Source: Chloroflexota bacterium (GTDB lineage Bacteria > Chloroflexota > Chloroflexia > Thermomicrobiales > UBA6265). Taken from it: a stretch of 13,546 nt of DNA. The DNA lies in the NCBI GenBank assembly GCA_019348515.1, contig JAHWJF010000005.1, forward strand, positions 10,440-23,985. The letters run 5' to 3'. Below the pieces are notes generated by a model. The model made no database searches. It was not told the origin of the DNA and worked only from the letters and a program-made list of their open reading frames with translations. Every line of letters starts with the position of its first letter. The stretch's first letter is position 1. This document shows, one piece after another, positions 1 through 7,005 of the stretch. A program made the position numbers and the translations under genes.

Positions 1-2036
1 TCGGCGGGCGCCAGGTACATGGGATCACCCTCGATGATGCCGAATGCCTCATAGAACTCGTCGGTATTGCGGAGCGGTTGCGTGGCGCGAACCTCGGGGG
101 GCGCATGGACCCCGCTGCGCACGCGGGTGATCAGCGCCTCATCTCGAATCTTCCCGCGCCAGACAGTGGCAGCCGCAATGAAGAACCGCTGCTCCGGGGT
201 GAACTCGCCGGGCTCGTTCTTGTCGAGGGTTCCGACATCTATATCGTCACCGAGAAGATTTTGCAGCGCATCGTATGCCGTCTCGATGCCGCCCAGGTCG
301 GCGACGTTCTCGGTAACTGTGAGCTGGCCGTTGACGAAGAGCTCCGGGAGGACCTCGATGGCATCGTACTGAGCCACGAGATCGTCATTCAGCGCCTCGA
401 AACGCTCGCGGTCGACCACGGTCCACCAGTCGGAAAGGTTGCCGAGTTGATCGAACTTGGAACCAGAAAGATCGAATCCATGGGTAATCTCGTGGGCGAT
501 GATGAAGCCGATAGCACCGTAGTTCGATGCGTGATCGGCCTGGTAGTCGAAGAACGGTGATTGGAGGATGGCCGCGGGGAAGACAATCTCGTTATTGAGC
601 GGGCTGTAGTACGCGTTCGCCGTTTGCGCATTCATCCCCCATTCTTCACGGTCTACCGGGAGACCAGCTTCGGCGAGGGACTCGCGAATTGAGGCGTTGG
701 CGGCGCTGAGTACCGAGGCGAAGTAGGAGTCGCCGATCTCGACCTCCTCGTACGTTTCCCACTTGTCGGGGTAGCCCACCTTTACCCGCAGGGTGGCGAG
801 CTTCTCGAGAGCGCGCTCTCGCGTCTCCGGCGTCATCCACGTATTGCGCTCGAGCCGCTCCCGAAACGCCGCGATGATGCCGTCGACCAGCTCGATCATC
901 TTTATTTTCGCTTCCGGTGGGAAGTGCTCGTCGACATAGAGCTTGCCGAGTGCATCACCCATCAGGCCGTTGACTTGCCCCAGAACACGCTCGTCGAGTG
1001 GGGGCATCAAAGACTGACCACCGAGAGCCTGGAAGAACGTAAACGCGGTCTCCTCCAACTCCAGGTCCAGGTTGTTGTTGAAGTTCCACAGAAGCTGCAC
1101 CCGCAAGTAGTCACGAAGCGTCTCAATTGGCGTCGCTTCGAGAATCTCGTCCAGTTGGTCGAGATACGCGGTCTCCGTGACGATAATCCGTTCGGTGCCG
1201 GGAATACCGAGCTCGTCCAGATACGAACGCCAGTTCATCCGCGGGTAGCGCTGCTCGATTTCGTCAACCGTAGCCGGGTTGTATGAGAGCTCGGGGTTCT
1301 GTTCTTCCTCGCGTGTCAGTGTTGTCTCCGCCAGCGTCTTCTCGAAATCGTAGATAGCCTGCGCGGCCGCGGCCGCGACATCCGGATCTCTGTCCAATCG
1401 CTCGAGGAATTTCGCCGTTGTTTCGATGTACGCCTGCCGCACGTCTTCGTTACCTTCTTCCAGGTAATAATCTCGATTGGGCAGGCCGAGCCATGGGCCG
1501 CCGAGGTAGACGGCATTGATGCCGCTGTCCTTCAGATCCGAAGAAACCCCAATCGGCAGTGAACCTGAAAGTCCGCGGAACATCGCCCCTTGCAAAAACT
1601 CGTGGTAGGCGGGCAAGCTGTCGATCGCGTCAATCTCGGCGAGGAACGGGTCCAGAGGGGAAACGCCAAGCGCGTCGCGCGCTGGCTCGTCGACACCCTG
1701 CTCCCAGATGCGCACCGCCTTCGCTTCGTCCGAATCGTCTGGAATGTCGCGCTCCCCAACGCGCGCCTCACCGAGGATTGCGAGAAGCTGCTCAGTCGTG
1801 AGGTCGTAGAGTTCCGTGAACGTGCCGTAGGACGACTTGTCATCCGGGATTTCGGTCCTATCGAGCCAGCCGCCATTGGCGAAGCGGTAGAAATCCTCGC
1901 GAGGGCTGACTGCGAGATCCATATTGTCAATGTCGATTCCGCGTCCGGGATCTTGGGCCAGAACCACATTGGATGGAAACGCGGACGCAAGAAGGAGCAG
2001 CCCGGCCATAATGGCCGGCCAGAAAAACCTCAGCAT
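1..2036 (-). CDS. Secreted M13 family (neprilysin/PepO-like) zinc metallopeptidase, C-terminus cut by window edge
   Basis: This gene encodes a zinc endopeptidase of family M13, expected to act outside the membrane on oligopeptides. I translated 678 codons from ATG at 2036-2034 to the window edge. Residues 1-27 form a signal peptide (hydrophobic core, then VLA before QD) without a lipobox. The catalytic set is complete: the substrate-binding NAYYSP at 474-479, the zinc site HEITH at 515-519, and ENVADLGG with the third zinc ligand E576. The H515-E576 spacing matches the family. The C-terminal VHAPPEVR and MYLAP motifs are present, so only about five to ten residues are probably missing. GGAG sits 8 bases before the ATG. 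The gene is monocistronic as far as visible and divergent from the aminotransferase. The family is certain from the motifs; the physiological substrate is unknown. Confidence 0.93.
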   Translation of the reverse strand, partial: MLRFFWPAIMAGLLLLASAFPSNVVLAQDPGRGIDIDNMDLAVSPREDFYRFANGGWLDRTEIPDDKSSYGTFTELYDLTTEQLLAILGEARVGERDIPDDSDEAKAVRIWEQGVDEPARDALGVSPLDPFLAEIDAIDSLPAYHEFLQGAMFRGLSGSLPIGVSSDLKDSGINAVYLGGPWLGLPNRDYYLEEGNEDVRQAYIETTAKFLERLDRDPDVAAAAAQAIYDFEKTLAETTLTREEEQNPELSYNPATVDEIEQRYPRMNWRSYLDELGIPGTERIIVTETAYLDQLDEILEATPIETLRDYLRVQLLWNFNNNLDLELEETAFTFFQALGGQSLMPPLDERVLGQVNGLMGDALGKLYVDEHFPPEAKIKMIELVDGIIAAFRERLERNTWMTPETRERALEKLATLRVKVGYPDKWETYEEVEIGDSYFASVLSAANASIRESLAEAGLPVDREEWGMNAQTANAYYSPLNNEIVFPAAILQSPFFDYQADHASNYGAIGFIIAHEITHGFDLSGSKFDQLGNLSDWWTVVDRERFEALNDDLVAQYDAIEVLPELFVNGQLTVTENVADLGGIETAYDALQNLLGDDIDVGTLDKNEPGEFTPEQRFFIAAATVWRGKIRDEALITRVRSGVHAPPEVRATQPLRNTDEFYEAFGIIEGDPMYLAPA

Positions 2037-2135
2037 GTACGAGACTCCGATCAGGGGCAGGAAGCCCGGTTCATCACGGGACTCCCGGGGGAGGGGCCGA
2101 GCTCTCCGGGGGCGCCGCCTGGCGCTACGGCGCTG

Positions 2136-2144
2136 GTTATAGCA
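2136..2144 (-). promoter_or_regulatory. Putative extended -10 promoter of the M13 peptidase
   Basis: The minus strand reads TGCTATAAC here, an extended -10 box (TGn plus TATAAC). It would start transcription near 2129 and leave a GC-rich leader of about 93 bases before the peptidase ATG. I see no good -35 box at 16 to 18 bases. Three other transcription units in this window have a similar motif, which raises the confidence somewhat. Confidence 0.4.
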
Positions 2145-2262
2145 CACGACCCACATGACAGATCCTGAAGCAGGGTGTTGACGAACCAGGGCCGGGGCAT
2201 CACGATCGTTGCACATGCGCGGCGCGGATCGTCACGAACTGACACAACGCGGAGGATCACGG

Positions 2263-3624
2263 ATGCTCGAGACACAAGGCAATATCGCGCGAAAAGACGT
2301 CATCGCGGAAGCACTCGAGCATTGTGTCTTCCCGCTCGCTCCCATCGACGACGTCCACCGTGACGGTCCCAAGGTCTACCTGCGCGGTGACGGCGTTCGC
2401 ATCATGGACGTTGACGGCCGTGAGTACCTCGACATGATGAGCTCGCACACGCGGGCTAACTCTCTCGGCTATGGGAATACTGAAATCGCCGGCGCCGTCG
2501 CGAAGCAGCTGGAGCAGCTTCACTACGTCGGAACGGTGACGAATTTTGCTCCGCCGACCATCGAGCTTGCTGGAAAGCTCGCCGATCTCGCGCCCGAAGG
2601 GCTGTCCAAGGTCCTCTTCGTGACCGGTGGCTCAGAGGCGGTTGAGGCCGCGATCAAGATGGCAAAGCAATACCACGCGCACACCGGCAAGCCCCGCGCC
2701 AGCAAGATCATCTCGCGCTGGAATGCCTACCATGGGGCAACGATGGGCGCCTTAGGCGCCACGGACTGGCTGGACACCCGCCACATCTCCGAGCCCGGCG
2801 TGCCCGGCTACTCGCTGATTCCTGGTCCGAGCCGATATCGCAACCCGTTCGGGATGGAGGAAGCGGCGTACTTCGCGTTCTGTGCCGACTATCTGGAGAG
2901 GCAGATCCAGCATGAAGGACCAGACAATGTCGCGGCGTTCATCGCCGAGCCGATCATGCAGGCACACGGTGTCCAGACCGCGTCGGTGGAGTATTTCGGC
3001 CGCGTCCGGGAGATTTGCGACCGCTACGGTGTGCTCCTCATCATCGACGAGGTGATCACCGGATTTGGCCGCACTGGGGCTTGGTTCGCCAGCGAACACT
3101 ACGGAATCCAGCCGGATATCATGACTATGGCGAAAGCGCTGACGGCCGGGTACATGCCGATGGGCGCGGTAATCGCGCGGCCGGAGCTGATCGACGCACT
3201 CCCCGTTTTCCGACACGTACACACGTTCAGTGGACATGCCGGCGCCGCCGCGGCAGCAAACACCGTGATCGCGATCAAAGAGCGGGAAGGACTCATTGGC
3301 AAGGCACGGGAGAACGGCGAATACCTGCTCGACACACTGCACGAGTTTCTTGACCCCCATCCCATCGTGGGACAGGTACGCGGCAAGGGGATGTGGCTTG
3401 CGGTTGACTTCACCGCCGACAAGCAGACCCGTGAGCCGTTCGGGGACGATACGGTGCGGGCGGTAGTGCGTCGCATGTATGACCACGGAGTCATTGCCAG
3501 CCCGATTGGCACAGCGTTCGAGCTGGCGCCGCCGCTGATCTCGACGAGAGCTGACCTCGACGAGACGGTGCGCATCGCGACGCTCGCGATAAACGAGGTA
3601 GCCAGGGAGCGCCGTCTGATTTGA
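2263..3624 (+). CDS. Class III PLP-dependent aminotransferase (aspartate aminotransferase superfamily)
   Basis: This is a fold-type I, class III aminotransferase of 453 residues, a cytosolic enzyme that moves an amino group from an amine or omega-amino acid to a keto acid using pyridoxal phosphate. Visible motifs are the phosphate-binding GGSEA at 122-126, the ring-stacking YHG at 156-158, IIDEV with D262 contacting the pyridine nitrogen, the Schiff-base lysine K291 in MAKALTAG, and T321 in HTFSGH. I chose ATG 2263 because GGAGG lies 7 bases upstream; an in-frame TTG at 2209 lacks a site. The length is normal for the family. The substrate cannot be read from the sequence: beta-alanine, GABA, taurine or another omega-amine donor are all possible. 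No catabolic partner gene is adjacent. The gene is convergent with nadD. Confidence 0.93.
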   Translation: MLETQGNIARKDVIAEALEHCVFPLAPIDDVHRDGPKVYLRGDGVRIMDVDGREYLDMMSSHTRANSLGYGNTEIAGAVAKQLEQLHYVGTVTNFAPPTIELAGKLADLAPEGLSKVLFVTGGSEAVEAAIKMAKQYHAHTGKPRASKIISRWNAYHGATMGALGATDWLDTRHISEPGVPGYSLIPGPSRYRNPFGMEEAAYFAFCADYLERQIQHEGPDNVAAFIAEPIMQAHGVQTASVEYFGRVREICDRYGVLLIIDEVITGFGRTGAWFASEHYGIQPDIMTMAKALTAGYMPMGAVIARPELIDALPVFRHVHTFSGHAGAAAAANTVIAIKEREGLIGKARENGEYLLDTLHEFLDPHPIVGQVRGKGMWLAVDFTADKQTREPFGDDTVRAVVRRMYDHGVIASPIGTAFELAPPLISTRADLDETVRIATLAINEVARERRLI

Positions 3625-3656
3625 TCATGGGCCAGGCTGGTCACAAGCCGGGATCA
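3622..3656. terminator. Imperfect hairpin between the convergent aminotransferase and nadD genes
   Basis: An outer 5-bp stem (TGATC/GATCA) encloses a 6-bp stem with one bulged base, a 5-base internal bulge and a 7-base loop. It begins on the aminotransferase stop codon and ends 6 bases before the end of nadD. Its position suits a bidirectional terminator, but there is no T-tract and pairing is imperfect, so this is tentative. Confidence 0.3.
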
Positions 3657-3661
3657 GAACC

Positions 3662-4276
3662 TCAGGTGTAGAGACCGCGTTCCCGGATATAGGATTCGAC
3701 TGCCGCCGGCACGAGTCCCGTGATGGGCTGGTTTTCGCGTACCCGTTGCCGGATGTCGGATGACGAAACCGGGACTTCGTCGATCAGCGCAAGATGCACC
3801 CGGCCGTTCAACGCCGGGATCGCTTGCGTAAGAACGTCGAGGTTGGCGTCAATTCCTGGCCGGCCGGCTACGGCTAGCTCGGCGGCACGCAAGATGCGCT
3901 CGGGATCGTGCCAGGTCGGAAGGTCGCGCAGCGAGTCCTCGCCCATGAGGAAGACCAGCGTTGCCGGGGAAACCTGTGAGCGGAGCAGTTCGAGTGTATC
4001 CGCTGTGTAGGATGGCCCGGCGCGGTCGAGGTCGATCGTGCTTATCTCGTCGAGTGGTGAGCCAGCCAGCGCGAGCTCGAGCATCGTGAGCCGGTCTCGG
4101 TCACTGCTCACGATTTGTCCCGCTTTATGCGGGGGGCGGCCAGCCGGTACCCATGTGACACGCTCGAGTCCGAGCGCGTCACGCAGCTCGCGCGCGATGT
4201 AAAGATGGCCGTTGTGAACTGGATCGAAGGTTCCACCGAGCACCCCGATCCGCCGCGGTCGCGTCGGGATCGTCAT
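3662..4276 (-). CDS. nadD: Nicotinate-nucleotide adenylyltransferase NadD
   Basis: NadD joins nicotinic acid mononucleotide and ATP into deamido-NAD, the penultimate step of NAD synthesis in the cytosol. The 204-residue product has the nucleotidyltransferase signature GGTFDPVHNGH at 14-24 (the HxGH-type motif ends in HNGH), PPHK at 48-51, GPSYTADTL at 87-95, MGEDSL at 111-116 and the ATP-binding VSSSDIRQR at 170-178. Length and motif order are typical of bacterial NadD. The ATG overlaps the TGA of the upstream MscS-type gene by 4 bases (ATGA). There is no good ribosome binding site of its own, so translation is probably coupled. In many bacteria nadD lies beside obgE, rsfS or proA; none is visible here, so the pairing with a channel gene is unusual. 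Confidence 0.96.
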   Translation of the reverse strand: MTIPTRPRRIGVLGGTFDPVHNGHLYIARELRDALGLERVTWVPAGRPPHKAGQIVSSDRDRLTMLELALAGSPLDEISTIDLDRAGPSYTADTLELLRSQVSPATLVFLMGEDSLRDLPTWHDPERILRAAELAVAGRPGIDANLDVLTQAIPALNGRVHLALIDEVPVSSSDIRQRVRENQPITGLVPAAVESYIRERGLYT

Positions 4277-5079
4277 CCGGCGCCTGCTGGCGACTTGGTC
4301 GAGACTGTCGCCTCCGGGAAGAGGACCCGTAGCCGTTCGATGACGTGATCGTCGATGCTATGCCCCAGATCGTGCTCGACGGTGACTTCGATATCAGTGC
4401 CTTCTGGACTTGCCTGGATAATATCAACTGTTGGATTCCGATGGGAGAGGTGGGGAGTGCCCCGGAGGGATTCGACGACGGCACTCTGAATCTCGGCAAT
4501 CGGCCGCTCGATGCCCCCCGCCGTGTATTTTTGGCGGTCAAGGGCGCCAACCGACGAATTCTCAATAATGCTCGAGAAGACAACCGTGTTCGGGACGATA
4601 ACGCGTTCGCCGGCTGGAGTCCGAAGTGCGGTGATTCGGACTCCGACCTCTTCCACGCGACCTTCCGCGGCTCCGATGCGGATCCGATCTCCGATTCTAA
4701 ACGGCCGCTCGATGAGGATGTAGATGCCGTTGACGAAGCCGCGGCCAACGTCCTGAAGAGAGAGGCTGATGCCGAAGGTAGCGGCGCCGAGGACAGCCGC
4801 GATGGCAGTCCAGCTTGCGCCGAGTATGGCAAGCACAACGGTGGTTCCGGCGGCATAGACGGCGAGCGCGGCCGCGCGGCTGGCCAGTGCGGCGACTTCG
4901 GCGTAGCTACGTCGCGCCTTTGCGGTGTTAAGGATCACCCGGCTTAGCCACTGGGCGATCCAAACGGTAATCGAGACGATAATAAGGACCTGGATGGTTT
5001 TGGCTAAGGCCTGCGCAGCCAGAAGCTGATCCAACCCCAGCGCCGACCGGACGAGATCCCAGAACGCGGCGACGTCCAC
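4273..5079 (-). CDS. Small-conductance mechanosensitive channel (MscS family)
   Basis: This inner-membrane channel should open under membrane tension and release solutes after hypo-osmotic shock. The 268-residue protein has three hydrophobic segments at about 28-50, 65-87 and 92-117. The pore helix TM3 runs into the MscS signature at 105-131: SLSLQD, then GFVNG, then RPFRIGD. A beta domain follows with VPN at 162-164, then an alpha/beta C-terminal domain. This is the minimal MscS architecture, close to the 286 residues of the E. coli protein, with no extra N-terminal domain. The start is GTG at 5079-5077, with GGAGG 10 bases upstream. It is the first gene of a two-gene operon with nadD. Family assignment is firm; gating and ion preference cannot be judged. 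Confidence 0.93.
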   Translation of the reverse strand: MDVAAFWDLVRSALGLDQLLAAQALAKTIQVLIIVSITVWIAQWLSRVILNTAKARRSYAEVAALASRAAALAVYAAGTTVVLAILGASWTAIAAVLGAATFGISLSLQDVGRGFVNGIYILIERPFRIGDRIRIGAAEGRVEEVGVRITALRTPAGERVIVPNTVVFSSIIENSSVGALDRQKYTAGGIERPIAEIQSAVVESLRGTPHLSHRNPTVDIIQASPEGTDIEVTVEHDLGHSIDDHVIERLRVLFPEATVSTKSPAGAG

Positions 5080-5116
5080 GGCTGACGGTCCTCCGAAGGG
5101 TGTCGAGCGGCTGAGG

Positions 5117-5125
5117 ATTGTAGCA
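5117..5125 (-). promoter_or_regulatory. Putative extended -10 promoter of the mscS-like/nadD operon
   Basis: The minus strand reads TGCTACAAT, a five-of-six match to TATAAT with the TGn extension. Transcription would begin near 5110 and give a leader of about 31 bases that includes the GGAGG site. No convincing -35 box is seen. It faces away from the PHP-gene promoter about 50 bases off. Confidence 0.5.
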
Positions 5126-5177
5126 ACGCCGGGGGAGTGCCGTCGGCTGGACGATTCAGTGAATCCCGATGGCGCAT

Positions 5178-5186
5178 TGTTATAGT
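5178..5186 (+). promoter_or_regulatory. Putative extended -10 promoter of the PHP phosphatase/membrane protein pair
   Basis: The plus strand reads TGTTATAGT, an extended -10 box. It predicts a start of transcription near 5193. That would fall after the upstream TTG codon at 5189, which supports GTG 5228 as the true start of the PHP gene. The -35 region is weak. Confidence 0.45.
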
Positions 5187-5227
5187 CCTTGGCGGATCAG
5201 CGTCGTGAGGGCGAGGGACATCCGACC

Positions 5228-6049
5228 GTGTTCGACTACCACGTTCACAGCACCTTTTCAGTCGACTGCAACATTCCGATGGAGAAATCGTGTCGCGCCG
5301 CGATTGCTGCCGGCGTCACGGAAATCGCGATCACGGACCATGTCGATCACGTCCCTGCCGATCCCGGATTCGGATTCTACCGAGCAGAAGCGTATCTGGA
5401 GGAGGTCGATCGAATCCGGGATCTCTTCGCTGGGGAGCTTGTCGTTCTCCGCGGGGCGGAGATCGACTTCAACGAAAGCACCATCGAGCATGTGGAGCGG
5501 TTCACAAACGAGTATGGGAGCCAGTTCGACTTCGTTATCGGGTCGGTGCACTATGCCCCGGACGGCATGATGATTTTTCCCGACTACTTCTCGGAACGCA
5601 CGTTGGATGATGTGTTCTTACCGTACTTAGAGCAAGTGCAGAAGGCCGTCGAAACCGGCTGGTTCGACGTGATCGGACACCTGGACTTACCAAAACGGTA
5701 TGCTCCAAAAACACATCGCGATTACGATCCCGCGCGATACCGCGAACGGCTCCTGCCCATCTTCGATGCGATGATCGAGCGGGGTGTTGGCTTCGAAATC
5801 AACACCTCAGGCTTGCGTCAGACGCCGAGAACGAGCATGCCCGGCCCCGCCGTCGTCCGCTGGTACTCGGATCGCGGGGGGCGAGTCATTACGACGGGGA
5901 CCGATTCCCACGCAGCGCAAACCGTGGGAGCAGGGCTCCAAAAAACGTTGGATATGCTCAGCCTGAATGGCATCGACGCGGTTGCCTCGTTCCGTGCCAG
6001 AAAGGCCAGCCTGGTGCCCATTGCCGCGTTACGTCCGAAGGAGCAGTGA
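5228..6049 (+). CDS. PHP-domain histidinol-phosphatase-like phosphoesterase
   Basis: This 273-residue PHP-superfamily metal-dependent phosphatase most resembles the HisJ/HisK type of histidinol phosphatase, which removes phosphate from L-histidinol phosphate in histidine synthesis. Metal-binding motifs appear in the expected order: DYHVHS (H5, H7), TDH at 36-38, E78, GSVH at 105-108, GHLDL at 150-154, EIN at 190-192 and GTDSH at 224-228. The start is GTG 5228, with GAGGGA about 9 bases upstream. A TTG at 5189 in the same frame would add 13 residues but has no site and overlaps the predicted promoter. No other his gene lies in the window, so histidinol phosphate is the likely but unproven substrate; a different phosphomonoester is possible. 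The unknown membrane protein gene follows 67 bases downstream. Confidence 0.88.
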   Translation: MFDYHVHSTFSVDCNIPMEKSCRAAIAAGVTEIAITDHVDHVPADPGFGFYRAEAYLEEVDRIRDLFAGELVVLRGAEIDFNESTIEHVERFTNEYGSQFDFVIGSVHYAPDGMMIFPDYFSERTLDDVFLPYLEQVQKAVETGWFDVIGHLDLPKRYAPKTHRDYDPARYRERLLPIFDAMIERGVGFEINTSGLRQTPRTSMPGPAVVRWYSDRGGRVITTGTDSHAAQTVGAGLQKTLDMLSLNGIDAVASFRARKASLVPIAALRPKEQ

Positions 6050-6116
6050 GACGAGCGAGCCGGGGCGCTCCAGCAACCCACGGTATCGGCGAGGGAACGC
6101 TGGAACGTCGGGCCGA

Positions 6117-6995
6117 ATGGGACCTCCTCGCGCCAGCGTGTCCGGCGCCCGACCCAGTTCCGACATGTCGGTCCCGAGCGCCAGACGAGCCGTCAATCAG
6201 GCAGCGGGACGTGCGACGCCGTTGATCTTGACCGCGGCTCTCGCATTTGCCGGTACAGCGGGCGCGCTCCCGCTGCCGATAGGCTCCGAACCCGTCCGGA
6301 TTGGCCTGATCGTGCTAGCGCTCGTTGTCGGCATCGGGATGACGGTCGCACTAGATCGGCCAGGGTCAAGGCCGTATTGGCAAATGACGCTTCTCGTCAC
6401 GCTCGTTCTCATGCCAGTCATAGCGCTTCAAGCGTCTGCATCCCGCGTCCCGTTCGTGGCGATTTCGCGAGGCTCCGCCGGCCCTCTCTTGTGGTTCACA
6501 TTCGCAGCGTGCGTTGTCCTGACCGGGGTGTGGCTCTTTGCCGCGTTTCAGTCGGATCAGGTCCCGGAAAACAGCGCGTTGTTGTTCCTGCCAGCGGCCG
6601 TGCTCGTGCCGGCGATTCTTGGAGCTCCCGGATCGCTGAATGAAACGTCGGCGCTCACTATGCTCGGGGAAGCGTGTCTGGTAGCGGGAGTATCGATCTT
6701 CTTGGCCTTGCTTTCTCCGCCAAGCTGGCGACCACTGGCCGGAGGAGCAGCGCTAGGCGCTCAATTCGTGTTGCTTTGGGCACTGGGACGGGGACCAGTG
6801 ATCGGACAAGATGGCGGCACTGTCGTTCCGGCGAGCGCGGCGTTGTTGCTATCGCTAACGACCCTCCTGACGGTGCTCACTCCTTTGGGCGCGCTATTCA
6901 GCCGCAGGTTTTTTCAAACTGTTGAAGAGGAGACCGGGGGCCCGAAGCCGGCGAGCGCCCCGAAGAGGGGTGCTCGCCGGCCCGACCGTCGCTAG
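6117..6995 (+). CDS. Unrecognised integral membrane protein, about 8 transmembrane helices
   Basis: I do not recognise this family. From ATG 6117 the product is 292 residues: a basic N-terminus of about 35 residues, eight hydrophobic segments separated by very short loops, and a basic Pro/Arg-rich tail of about 25 residues. No charged catalytic motif or transporter signature is visible inside the helices. The start is uncertain because neither ATG 6117 nor ATG 6165 has a good ribosome binding site; the frame stays open upstream into the PHP gene. It probably shares the PHP gene's transcript. The 3' end is unusual: the last 17 or so codons lie in a strong hairpin that may also serve as terminator. 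The predicted location is the cytoplasmic membrane; the function is unknown. Confidence 0.7.
   Translation: MGPPRASVSGARPSSDMSVPSARRAVNQAAGRATPLILTAALAFAGTAGALPLPIGSEPVRIGLIVLALVVGIGMTVALDRPGSRPYWQMTLLVTLVLMPVIALQASASRVPFVAISRGSAGPLLWFTFAACVVLTGVWLFAAFQSDQVPENSALLFLPAAVLVPAILGAPGSLNETSALTMLGEACLVAGVSIFLALLSPPSWRPLAGGAALGAQFVLLWALGRGPVIGQDGGTVVPASAALLLSLTTLLTVLTPLGALFSRRFFQTVEEETGGPKPASAPKRGARRPDRR
6947..6981. terminator. Strong 15-bp hairpin, likely bidirectional terminator of gyrA and the membrane protein gene
   Basis: A 15-base arm (6947-6961) and its complement (6967-6981) pair with one G-T wobble around a 5-base loop (GAAGA). It lies 25 bases past the gyrA stop on the minus strand and inside the last codons of the plus-strand membrane protein gene. 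It has no T-tract on either side, so intrinsic termination is inferred from stem strength and position between convergent genes. Confidence 0.6.
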
Positions 6996-7005
6996 GGGCG
7001 GAGGT

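Noticed and set aside
78..2168. Several plus-strand open frames (78-560, 924-1286, 1590-2168) opposite the M13 peptidase
   Set aside because: The minus strand carries all M13 catalytic motifs in one continuous frame that leaves the window without a stop; the plus frames are antisense shadows.
2209..2262. TTG 2209 as start of the aminotransferase
   Set aside because: It would add 18 residues unlike the family N-terminus, while ATG 2263 has GGAGG at ideal spacing.
2145..2262. Riboswitch or promoter candidate in the aminotransferase leader (TTGACG at 2178, ACGATCGT palindrome at 2202)
   Set aside because: The TTGACG has only a poor -10 partner (CACGAT) at 17 bases, and the small inverted repeats do not form a recognisable riboswitch or operator.
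2752..3486. Minus-strand open frame of 244 codons inside the aminotransferase
   Set aside because: It overlaps the PLP-enzyme motifs on the other strand and has no recognisable domain or ribosome binding site; treated as a shadow.
6066..6107. Inverted repeat CGCTCCAGC/GCTGGAACG between the PHP gene and the membrane protein gene
   Set aside because: It is a nine-base match with one mismatch and a loop of about 24 bases, too weak to call a terminator, and the two genes probably share a transcript.
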